Program-made: the position numbers and the translations under genes
Shown: positions 1 through 7,533 of the stretch, piece by piece
How positions within the stretch are numbered: the stretch's first letter is position 1
Layout: each line of letters starts with the position of its first letter
Assembly: GCF_001413925.1 (NCBI RefSeq)
Contig: NZ_LBMJ01000001.1
Coordinates: 2,024,001 to 2,088,000, forward strand
DNA length: 64,000 bases
DNA from: Nonlabens sp. YIK11
Lineage (GTDB): Bacteria > Bacteroidota > Bacteroidia > Flavobacteriales > Flavobacteriaceae
Direction of reading: 5' to 3'
The notes under the pieces: model-generated
What the model was told of the DNA's origin: nothing
What the model saw: the letters and a program-made list of their open reading frames with translations, nothing else
The model's database searches: none

Positions 1-534
1 TGTCTTTTTGCACTGATTTTTGCGGTTTCTGGCCTGGCGATGTCATACGATTGGTTTCAGTCAGGAATTTATAAAATATTGGGAGGTGAAAAAGAAGTGA
101 CCTTTATGATTCCAGATAACCCGTATGAGTTTTCTAATAAAGGAAATATCCAGCCTATTGACCGATTGCTCCCACAGCTTTGGGAGCAATATCCTGAGGC
201 AGACAATTTTGAAATTCATTATCCTCATGCGCCCACAAGTAGTATCTATGTGGAGGTCTCAAATACTGATGGGGTATATTACGACTCAGATTACCTATTC
301 TTTGATCAGACAACCCTTGCACCTATAACCTCCAAAACTATTTATAGTACGTACAAGGATCTGAAGTTGTCTGATAAAATTTTGCGAATGAATTTTGATA
401 TACATGTCGGTGCAATTGCTGGTTTACCAGGTAAAATACTGGCCTTTTTGTTGAGCATACTTATCGCAAGCCTTCCCGTCACCGGTTTTCTTATATATTG
501 GGGAAAGTTCAAAAAGAAAGGCAAAAAGAGCTAG
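1..534 (+). CDS. PepSY-associated transmembrane protein, C-terminal part (cut by window edge)
   Basis: The reading frame is open from the first base of the window, so this is the 3' end of a longer gene whose start lies outside. A hydrophobic segment ends in a GLAMSYDW motif, a soluble part of about 110 residues follows, and a second membrane helix near the end (KILAFLLSILIASLPVTGFL) is followed by a lysine-rich tail. The HVGAIAGLPGK motif before the last helix is typical of PepSY-TM proteins (iron-regulated inner-membrane proteins, often linked to siderophore or heme uptake). The family is recognised by motif memory only. A function in iron reduction or uptake is inference. Confidence 0.8.
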   Translation, partial: CLFALIFAVSGLAMSYDWFQSGIYKILGGEKEVTFMIPDNPYEFSNKGNIQPIDRLLPQLWEQYPEADNFEIHYPHAPTSSIYVEVSNTDGVYYDSDYLFFDQTTLAPITSKTIYSTYKDLKLSDKILRMNFDIHVGAIAGLPGKILAFLLSILIASLPVTGFLIYWGKFKKKGKKS

Positions 535-841
535 CAAGTGTTTTTTACAATCATTACTTGATTGGTTTAAATTTAATTGATCTATTTCTCTCAGGATTTC
601 CATCCGGCGTACTTTTAAATACGTGTCATTTTAATAGAAAGTAGGTAAGTGATTCTTTTTTTAGAGAGAGTTTGAAGTGCAGCTTTTTGATCACAAGTTT
701 CGCTTAATAATTTTCGTATAATAAACAGGGTAGGTTATATTTTGTCAATAAGTGCATTTATCTTTTAATTCATCGAAATTTTGAAAACTCCTGAATTTTG
801 TAGAATACCAAAGAATCACACGAAATTAAAATCATACCGCC
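535..841. other. Intergenic stretch without recognisable gene
   Basis: About 300 bases, A+T-rich, between the PepSY gene and the DUF427 gene. I see no open frame of note, no clear hairpin terminator and no exact TAnnTTTG box. It presumably holds the terminator of the first gene and the promoter of the second. Confidence 0.5.
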
Positions 842-1396
842 ATGCAAAACAATATAGAGGATCGATTACAAAAAGCCCGCGATGGTTGGAACAATAGAGG
901 TAATTCAAGACCACCCTTTGCTATTGAGCCCAAAGAAGGCCAGCGTTCCGTTTGGGATTTTCCACGTCCGCCAGCGATTGAAAAAGTGGCTAAGGAGGTT
1001 GTAGTCAAGTACCAAGGAAAAACCATTGCAGCCACTCAAAAGGCCTTAGCAGTATTAGAAACGGCCAGTCCGCCTACTTACTACATACCACAAGAGGATA
1101 TCGACATGGAGCTGCTGGAGCAAATACCAAATAGAAGTTCTTTTTGTGAGTGGAAAGGAGAAGCAACGTACTGGACATTAAAAGAAAACAACATTCGTAG
1201 GATCGCTTGGTCCTATACCAACCCTTTTCCTGAATTTGAAGATCTCAAACACCACTTGGCATTCTACCCACAACATCTGGATTGTTTTGTGGATGGTGTC
1301 AAAGTAAAAGCTCAACCAGGAGAGTTTTATGCCGGTTGGATTACACCAGACTTGACTGGTCCTTTTAAAGGAGATAGCGGGACAGGCCATTGGTAA
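842..1396 (+). CDS. DUF427 domain-containing protein
   Basis: 184 residues, cytoplasmic, with no signal peptide. The central and C-terminal part contains the signature of DUF427: SSFCEWKGEATYW, then an aromatic AWSY segment and a LAFYPQ..DCFVDG stretch, ending in GGWITP-like GWITPDLTGPFKG. The N-terminal 45 residues are rich in charged residues and prolines and include RSVWDFPRPP, which is common in flavobacterial members. The biochemical role of the family is not established. The gene stands alone, with umuD starting 107 bases downstream. Confidence 0.8.
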   Translation: MQNNIEDRLQKARDGWNNRGNSRPPFAIEPKEGQRSVWDFPRPPAIEKVAKEVVVKYQGKTIAATQKALAVLETASPPTYYIPQEDIDMELLEQIPNRSSFCEWKGEATYWTLKENNIRRIAWSYTNPFPEFEDLKHHLAFYPQHLDCFVDGVKVKAQPGEFYAGWITPDLTGPFKGDSGTGHW

Positions 1397-1503
1397 TTGA
1401 TGAATCAGGTTTTATAATTAATTTGTCTTCAGACTTTAGTGAAAGCTGTAAATTGTAAGAAAGATACAATAGAAGATAAATGCTAAAACAAGATATCTAG
1501 CTT

Positions 1504-1869
1504 ATGAAAGCTAAAGATATCAATCGTATTCAAAAGCCTATCGATAATCATAGGGTTGAACGACCTAAGCAAACTGGTTTTTCAAGTCCAGCGACTCATT
1601 ACAATGAGCCTAGGATAGATTTGAATAATGTATTGGTAACAAATCAAGAATCTACATTTTACATTAGGGCGATAGATGATTCTTTTGAAGGTTTTGAGGT
1701 GAAGAAGAATGATGTTCTCATTGTAGATAAATCTTTGGTTCCCCAAGCTAATCAACTTGCCATTGTAATTCAAGAGGACAGTTTCCAGATTCATAGAGTA
1801 AGCACTCAGGAGTGTACTGAGCTTAATGTTTGGGGCGTGATTACATATGTTATCAAATCTATGTTATGA
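1504..1869 (+). CDS. umuD: UmuD-like SOS protein with altered catalytic dyad
   Basis: 121 residues, S24/LexA-type autoprotease fold. The cleavage-site region KQTGFSSPATHY matches the UmuD self-cleavage site, with T24-G25 at the position of C24-G25 in E. coli UmuD. Serine 60 (in AIDDSFEGF) is at the catalytic serine position, and the following KKNDVLIVDKSL is conserved. The residue aligned with catalytic K97 is histidine (DSFQIHRV, codon cat), so the Ser-Lys dyad is not intact. UmuD normally cleaves itself on RecA filaments and joins UmuC as DNA polymerase V. The stop codon overlaps the umuC start by 4 bases (ATGA), showing a umuDC operon. Confidence 0.88.
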   Translation: MKAKDINRIQKPIDNHRVERPKQTGFSSPATHYNEPRIDLNNVLVTNQESTFYIRAIDDSFEGFEVKKNDVLIVDKSLVPQANQLAIVIQEDSFQIHRVSTQECTELNVWGVITYVIKSML

Positions 1870-3169
1870 TTGCCTTAGTGGACTGCAATAGCTTTTATGC
1901 ATCCTGTGAGCAGGTATTTAGACCCGACTTAAAAGGAAGACCGGTAATTGTTTTGAGCAATAATGATGGCTGTGTCATTGCTGCAAATAAACAAGCTAAG
2001 GCACTTGCTGATATACAATGTTTCAGCCCATCTTCAAGATCAAGAAAATATTGGATGCTAATAATGTGGCTTATTTTTCTTCGAACTACACGCTTTATAG
2101 CGACATGTCCAGGCGAGTAATGGACACCCTTAAATTATTCTCACCATTGATTGAAGAATATAGCATTGACGAAAGTTTTGTCGACCTTTCTCACTATCCA
2201 CACGATAATTTTGATGACTTTGGAAGAACAATAAAATCAACAATAGAGAAAAACACAGGTATTCCTGTAGGTGTTGGGATTGCTAAAACCAAATCACTGG
2301 CTAAACTTGCGAACAAGTTTGCTAAGAAATTACCAGAGAATAAGGATGTTTATGTGGTCGATACAGAAGAGAAACGACAACATTTGCTACGTAGCCTACA
2401 GGTAAAAGATATTTGGGGTATAGGGAAAAAGCATGCTCTAAGACTCCAAGATAAAAACATCATTACGGCTTTAGATTTTGCTGAAATGCCAGTGGCCTGG
2501 GTTCGTAAGGAAATGACAGTGATTGGTGAGCGCTTGTGGAGAGAGCTCAACAATATACCGTGTCTAGAATTAGTAGAAGAACCAGACGCAAAACAAGGAA
2601 TAGGAACAGCAAAATCTTTCGGTTTTATGTTGTCAGATTACAGCCTCATTGCGGAAGCCTGTAGCTATTATGTCGCAGAGGTTGCTGATCTTTTAAGACA
2701 ACAAAAGAGCTCTGCGACCATGATTGAGGTTGGGCTACAAACCAATAATTTTAGCAGTTATGACAAACAATACAGGAACAAAATAAGTATTCAATTAGAT
2801 AGTCCTACAAACAGTACCATCAGATTGAATAAAGAGGCCTTGAAGGGTCTAAAACAGATATTCAGGCAGGGCTACCGTTATAAAAAGGTAAGTGTAAATC
2901 TATTGAAAATCGTCCCAGATAATCAGATACAAACGAGTTTGTTTGAAGAAAAACACAAAAACGAAAGTAAAGAAATCACCCAAGTCATTGACGCCTTGAA
3001 TAACAAATTTGGCAAGAACAAAGTAAAGGTGGCTACAGTAGGAAACCGGGAAAAGGAATGGGCTTTAATTAAAGAACACCGTAGCCCGAGATACACGACA
3101 CAATGGAATGAGATCCTCACCATTGGTAAAGCTCGACCTCAGCAGCTCATCATTAGAGGTGTACTCTAG
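1866..3169 (+). pseudogene. umuC: umuC, Y-family DNA polymerase subunit, frameshifted
   Basis: The gene starts with MIALVDCNSFYASCEQ (catalytic Asp of Y-family polymerases) and runs to AKALADIQ. The frame then breaks near 2015-2018, and homology continues in another frame from MFQPIFKIKK through YSIDESF (catalytic DE pair) to the end at 3169. The total length of 1304 bases is one base short of a whole number of codons. Restoring one base in the caatg stretch would give a protein of about 434 residues, the normal UmuC size. Either this is a real single-base deletion or a sequence error. UmuC is the catalytic subunit of translesion polymerase V. It overlaps umuD by 4 bases. Confidence 0.88.
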
Positions 3170-3208
3170 TACAATTATCAATTATTTTATATCATTTGAT
3201 GGTTTTAT

Positions 3209-3228
3209 TCCGCTTTCGCGAAAGCGAA
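3209..3228. repeat. Dispersed palindrome, copy 1
   Basis: Perfect core CGCTTTCGCGAAAGCG at 3211-3226, flanked by TC and AA. It lies between the convergent umuC and epimerase genes. See the finding on the palindrome family. Confidence 0.95.
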
Positions 3229-3288
3229 ATAATCCAACTTCAATTTTTTGCAAATAAAGGAATCGCGGATAGAAAGATATTTTAGGAA

Positions 3289-4221
3289 TTACTGTTTGAA
3301 CCAGTTGATCTGCTCCTGGACGCCATCTTCAAGACCTACTTGCGGATTGTAATCCAGCAGCTCTCTGGCTTTGTCGATCACCGCTTTGGTTCTAAGTTGA
3401 TCACCGCTGCGAGCTGGTTTGAGGTCGATATCAATTTTGGTATCCATTAATTTCTCCACCGTCTGGACTCCTTGTGCGGTGGTGTATTCCTGATCTGTAC
3501 CTAGATTAATAACTTGGCCATCGCAAACATCCTCTTTACCTATCGTACTCACGATACCGTCAATGATGTCAGTGATATGGGTAAAGCTGCGTTTGTGCTC
3601 AAGACTGCCTTTAAACAATGGGAATTTTTCCCCATGTATCGCGCAATTAATCAATTGGCTAAACATTTTGTCTGGTCGTTCTCGAGATCCATAAACGGAA
3701 TATAATCGCAGTGAGCAGGCTGGATAGTTCCCTAATCGAGATTGGGACATAACGAGCTGCTCTGCAGCAAGTTTTGTGACACCATAGTTCGAAATGGGTT
3801 TAGCCATTTGTTCTTCATCACAAAAAACGTCTTTACCATAAATTGATGAGGTCCCAATATTGACAAACATCTTTAAGTGCGCTAGATGTGTAGCAGCCGT
3901 TGTCAATCTGTGTGTTGCAATGACATTGTTCGTGAGGTACTGCTCAAATGTTGAGGTACTTGCAATGCCTGGTAAAGCTGCTGCATGAAAAATATATTCC
4001 ACATCTTTAGGCAAGGCTGCCTCTAGATCGTCTTCTCGCAAATCCAACTCCATTACTTTGATACCCAACTGCGAAAGAGCAGCTTCATTTTCACGCTTTA
4101 ATGTGACATCGTAATAATCAGAAAAGTTGTCGATTCCAAACACCTCATGATGGTTCGCATGCAATCTTTCAGCGAGATGAGACCCAATAAAACCAGCGAT
4201 GCCAGTAATTAAAATTTTCAT
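3289..4221 (-). CDS. NAD-dependent epimerase/dehydratase (extended SDR)
   Basis: 310 residues, cytoplasmic. The N-terminal Rossmann motif GIAGFIG (residues 7-13) binds NAD(P). A serine-containing NIGTSSIYG stretch (about 121-129) and YGVTK (Y146, K150) form the SDR catalytic triad. The family converts UDP-sugars, for example UDP-glucose or UDP-glucuronate 4-epimerases; the exact substrate cannot be read. It is transcribed away from a GT2/LAB_N/ArnT operon starting 150 bases further on, which suggests it makes a sugar nucleotide for the same envelope glycan, though this is inference from position. The ATG start fits the conserved MKILITG beginning. Confidence 0.88.
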   Translation of the reverse strand: MKILITGIAGFIGSHLAERLHANHHEVFGIDNFSDYYDVTLKRENEAALSQLGIKVMELDLREDDLEAALPKDVEYIFHAAALPGIASTSTFEQYLTNNVIATHRLTTAATHLAHLKMFVNIGTSSIYGKDVFCDEEQMAKPISNYGVTKLAAEQLVMSQSRLGNYPACSLRLYSVYGSRERPDKMFSQLINCAIHGEKFPLFKGSLEHKRSFTHITDIIDGIVSTIGKEDVCDGQVINLGTDQEYTTAQGVQTVEKLMDTKIDIDLKPARSGDQLRTKAVIDKARELLDYNPQVGLEDGVQEQINWFKQ

Positions 4222-4371
4222 GAAGAATGGAATTTTCTATTCCAAAGGAATAGATTTTATTTTGATTTGAAAAAGGTTTGCCCTATTACTTGGCAATTTG
4301 ACCAGATTTCAAAATTACTTTAGATTTTATTATTAACCTTGTAAATCCAACCTAGATAACCCCATTGTTGA

Positions 4372-5085
4372 ATGACAAATTCTTTAACGATTATCGTACC
4401 TGTTTATAATGAGGCAGATAATCTACAACGAGTGGAACGTGAACTGAGCGCCTATATCAGTAGTTCTAAGGTAGAATCGTCGGTCCTCTTAGTAAACGAT
4501 GGATCCACAGATGAGAGCTTACGGATTATCAAGGACATTTGCGCTTCAAACCCAAAGTTTCACTACGTTAATTTTGATAAGAATTATGGCTTGAGCGCTG
4601 CCATTAAAGCTGGTTTTGATCACGCTACAACTTCACTGGTAGGATATATCGATTCAGATTTACAGACCAGTCCCATGGATTTTGATTTGTTGTTGGAACA
4701 CATTGGAGAATATGATCTAGTGACTGGTGTGCGTTCACAGCGCAAGGATAGTTTTGTCAAAAACATGTCCTCTACCATAGCAAACGGTATAAGACGTAGT
4801 TTCACTCATGATGGAATGGACGATACCGGTTGTCCACTTAAGATCATCAAAGCAGATCATGCAAAACGCATCCCGATGTTCAAGGGATTGCACCGTTTTC
4901 TACCGGCAATGATTTTATTGCAAAACGGTAAGGTCAAGCAAGTTCCTGTGCAACATTTTGAACGCGTTGCGGGCACGGCAAAGTTTGGTTTGTGGAATAG
5001 ATTACTTGGACCATTAATGGATTGCTTTGCCTATCTATGGATGAAGAAGAAATACATTAATTACAAAGTAGCAGATAAGGCATGA
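4372..5085 (+). CDS. Glycosyltransferase family 2, polyprenyl-phosphate sugar transferase type
   Basis: 237 residues, without a C-terminal membrane anchor. The GT-A core is clear: LTIIVPVYNEADNL at the start, VNDGSTDES (about 42-49) for nucleotide-sugar binding, and the metal-binding D94-S-D96 in YIDSDLQTSP. The pattern resembles DPM1/ArnC enzymes that put a sugar on undecaprenyl or dolichyl phosphate. It is the first gene of an operon in which the next two genes overlap by 4 bases each (ATGA). Role proposed from context: loading a lipid carrier with the sugar that the downstream ArnT-like enzyme transfers. Confidence 0.88.
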   Translation: MTNSLTIIVPVYNEADNLQRVERELSAYISSSKVESSVLLVNDGSTDESLRIIKDICASNPKFHYVNFDKNYGLSAAIKAGFDHATTSLVGYIDSDLQTSPMDFDLLLEHIGEYDLVTGVRSQRKDSFVKNMSSTIANGIRRSFTHDGMDDTGCPLKIIKADHAKRIPMFKGLHRFLPAMILLQNGKVKQVPVQHFERVAGTAKFGLWNRLLGPLMDCFAYLWMKKKYINYKVADKA

Positions 5086-5702
5086 ATGAATGGGTCATCT
5101 ATGCCATAGGTTTTGTTGCCCAAATTCTCTTTTCCGCTCGATCCATTATGCAATGGATCGTTTCAGAAAAGAATAAGCGTGTCCTGACGCCAGTCTTATT
5201 TTGGCAGCTTAGTCTTATTGCATCCTTTGCGCTTTTTTTGTATGGCTACCTGCGCAACGACTTTGCCATCATGTTGGGTCAGATATTGACCTATTTTATC
5301 TACATACGCAACATGCAGTTGCAGGACAGCTGGCGATCATTTCCCAAAGCTTTGCGTTGGTTCCTATATCTTTTTCCTATTATTATTCTTATCATAGGAT
5401 ATAACAATCAGGTATATGACAGGGAATTGTTATTCCAGAATGAGAACATTCCCAGCTGGCTGCTGGCATTAGGCATCGTAGCACAGGTCGTCTTTACATT
5501 GCGCTTTATCTATCAGTGGTTTTATAGCGAGAAACGTAAGGAATCATCATTACCCATGGGATTTTGGGCGTTGAGCTTGCTAGGTTCCCTATTAATTTTG
5601 ACCTATGCCATTATTAGAAAAGATCCAGTGTTATTTTTAGGTCACTTGTTGGGAATCGTATTGTATTCCCGCAACATTATTATTTTGAAAACGCAGGAAT
5701 GA
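5082..5702 (+). CDS. Membrane protein with two tandem LAB_N domains
   Basis: 206 residues, nearly all hydrophobic. Two halves repeat the same pattern. The first has GFVAQILFSARSIMQWIVSE and GQILTYFIYIRN; the second has GIVAQVVFTLRFIYQWFYSE and GHLLGIVLYSRN. This is the LAB_N module (lipid-A-disaccharide synthase N-terminal), here without the LpxB catalytic part. The internal duplication gives about six membrane helices. LAB_N proteins of this kind often neighbour DPM1-like transferases. A role in flipping or handling the sugar-lipid carrier is inference. It overlaps both neighbours by ATGA. Confidence 0.85.
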   Translation: MNEWVIYAIGFVAQILFSARSIMQWIVSEKNKRVLTPVLFWQLSLIASFALFLYGYLRNDFAIMLGQILTYFIYIRNMQLQDSWRSFPKALRWFLYLFPIIILIIGYNNQVYDRELLFQNENIPSWLLALGIVAQVVFTLRFIYQWFYSEKRKESSLPMGFWALSLLGSLLILTYAIIRKDPVLFLGHLLGIVLYSRNIIILKTQE

Positions 5703-7336
5703 CAAAATTCATTGAGAAACATCCATACTGGAGCATCATTATCCTTTGGGCTGCAGTCTATATCGCCCATTTGGGATGGCTGTATCCCAACATCATGGAA
5801 GCGCGCAACTTTGTTACCGCTCGTGAGATGGTTACAGACGGCAACTGGATACTCACCACCATGGACGGTTTGGCGCGCTATGAAAAACCACCGTTACCTA
5901 CATGGTTGACGGCATTTTCGGGAGAACTCATAGGATGGGAAAGTTTGATGGCATTGAGACTACCGGCAGCGCTTGTGACCTTGTTATTGCTGTTTTATAT
6001 GTTCTCGCTTTCGCGAAAGCTGACTCAAAACAATCATCTCGCGCTCCTTACCAGCTTGATTGCTGGCACCAGCTTCTACGTCATATTTGCAGGACGCAAC
6101 GGCACCTGGGACATATTTGCCCATGCGTTTATGTTGGTCGGTATTTATTACCTATTCCAATTCTTATCGCAAGCTGAAAAACTTTACCGAAACGCGCTAC
6201 TAGCTGGATTACTGATAGGATTAAGTTTTATGAGCAAAGGTCCAGTATCACATTATGCGTTGTTGCTTCCATTCCTTATCGCTTATGGGTTCACCTACAA
6301 GTACAAAGCCTTCAGTAAAAAATGGTGGCCATTACTGGCGATGATCCTAGTGATTGCCTTATTATCATCTTGGTGGGCTATCTATATCTACGTTTATGAC
6401 ACTGCAGAAGCCACCAGAATTGCCACCAAGGAATCCAGCCGTTGGGTAGGCTACGAGCTCAAGCCATTCTATTATTATTGGAGCTTTTTCACACAATCTG
6501 GCATATGGACCATACCAGCATTCGTCGGTTTATTGTATCCCTATTTGAAGAAGAAAGTTTCCAATAAAAAAGCCTATCTTTTTGTCCTTTTATGGACTAT
6601 TATGGCTGTGGTGCTGTTGTCCTTGATCCCAACCAAAAAATCACGCTATCTGTTGCCAGTGTTGATTCCGCTGGCGATGACCACAGCTTTTTATATCGAG
6701 TATCTTATTTTAAATTTTAGACAGATCTTCAGCAAGTGGGAAAAATGGCCGGTTTATTTCAATTTTGGACTTATCGCGACTATAGGCTTGGTTTTTCCTT
6801 TGGGAGCCTTTTTATACTTTGGTGAAAAACTGGATGGTTATTATCTCTATTATATCCTGACATCAATTGCTCTGGTAGCAGTTGGAGCCTTTATCTGGTA
6901 TAGTCTGATCCAGCAGAAATTAGGCAGAGTGTTTTATGGAACGATCGCATTTGTGATGGTGGTAATTACCTTTGGATTCCCGCTATCAAATGCGCTTTTG
7001 GGCAATCCTGATTACAATTCGCTTGCCAGCTTGAGTAAACGTCAACTACCTATTTATGCCTTGGAAGATCTTGCTCCAGAGTTGGTTTGGGATTATGGGA
7101 CCCATACGGTCCATATCACTGACGAAGAATTATTGTTGATGGACGAATCGACCATAGGTGTATTCACAGATTATTCTGTGGAAAAGAACAAACTCGATTT
7201 TCTCAACCAAAAGTATCAAGTGGAATCCATTGAAACCTTTGATTTAAATCCAGTGGACAGCACTCGCAGCAGCTATAAGGACCGACTTAAAGCAGATTTT
7301 TATGTGCTCAAAAAAATCTCACGGGTAGTAAATTAA
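5699..7336 (+). CDS. ArnT/PMT-type glycosyltransferase, integral membrane
   Basis: 545 residues with about 11-13 predicted hydrophobic helices. The first periplasmic loop carries the acidic motif NIMEARNFVTAREM and, further on, RYEKPPLPTWL, the hallmark of GT83/ArnT enzymes that move a sugar from undecaprenyl phosphate onto lipid A. GRNGTWD and KGPVSHYALLLP also fit. It is the last gene of the GT2-LAB_N-ArnT operon (4-base overlap upstream). A copy of the dispersed palindrome lies inside the gene at 6003-6018 and encodes SLSRK in the second helix region. The acceptor and sugar are not determinable from sequence. Confidence 0.87.
   Translation: MTKFIEKHPYWSIIILWAAVYIAHLGWLYPNIMEARNFVTAREMVTDGNWILTTMDGLARYEKPPLPTWLTAFSGELIGWESLMALRLPAALVTLLLLFYMFSLSRKLTQNNHLALLTSLIAGTSFYVIFAGRNGTWDIFAHAFMLVGIYYLFQFLSQAEKLYRNALLAGLLIGLSFMSKGPVSHYALLLPFLIAYGFTYKYKAFSKKWWPLLAMILVIALLSSWWAIYIYVYDTAEATRIATKESSRWVGYELKPFYYYWSFFTQSGIWTIPAFVGLLYPYLKKKVSNKKAYLFVLLWTIMAVVLLSLIPTKKSRYLLPVLIPLAMTTAFYIEYLILNFRQIFSKWEKWPVYFNFGLIATIGLVFPLGAFLYFGEKLDGYYLYYILTSIALVAVGAFIWYSLIQQKLGRVFYGTIAFVMVVITFGFPLSNALLGNPDYNSLASLSKRQLPIYALEDLAPELVWDYGTHTVHITDEELLLMDESTIGVFTDYSVEKNKLDFLNQKYQVESIETFDLNPVDSTRSSYKDRLKADFYVLKKISRVVN
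6003..6020. repeat. Dispersed palindrome inside the ArnT-like gene (15 of 16 core bases)
   Basis: TCGCTTTCGCGAAAGC within coding sequence, read as SLSRK. The last core base is T instead of G. Confidence 0.9.
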
Positions 7337-7372
7337 AATAGATCAAAATATTGAAAGAAGGATTTGATGGAT

Positions 7373-7392
7373 TTCGCTTTCGCGAAAGCGAA
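7373..7392. repeat. Dispersed palindrome, perfect 20 bp
   Basis: TTCGCTTTCGCGAAAGCGAA lies in the spacer after the ArnT-like gene and before the co-directional T9SS protein gene. Confidence 0.97.
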
Positions 7393-7533
7393 CTATTAAA
7401 GAGACTTTGTACTTGTCATTTTTACTTTTCGAAATAATCTAGATTAAGGTCCTTTCAATTAACATATGTTTTTATTTTGCACTTTCATTTCTTAGGCTAA
7501 GACACTAAGATCTTATTTCAAAACTTTATCAAC

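Noticed and set aside
1830..2120. A separate small gene overlapping umuD
   Set aside because: Its second half has no sense. It is the 5' part of umuC read past the frameshift; the real start is the ATG at 1866.
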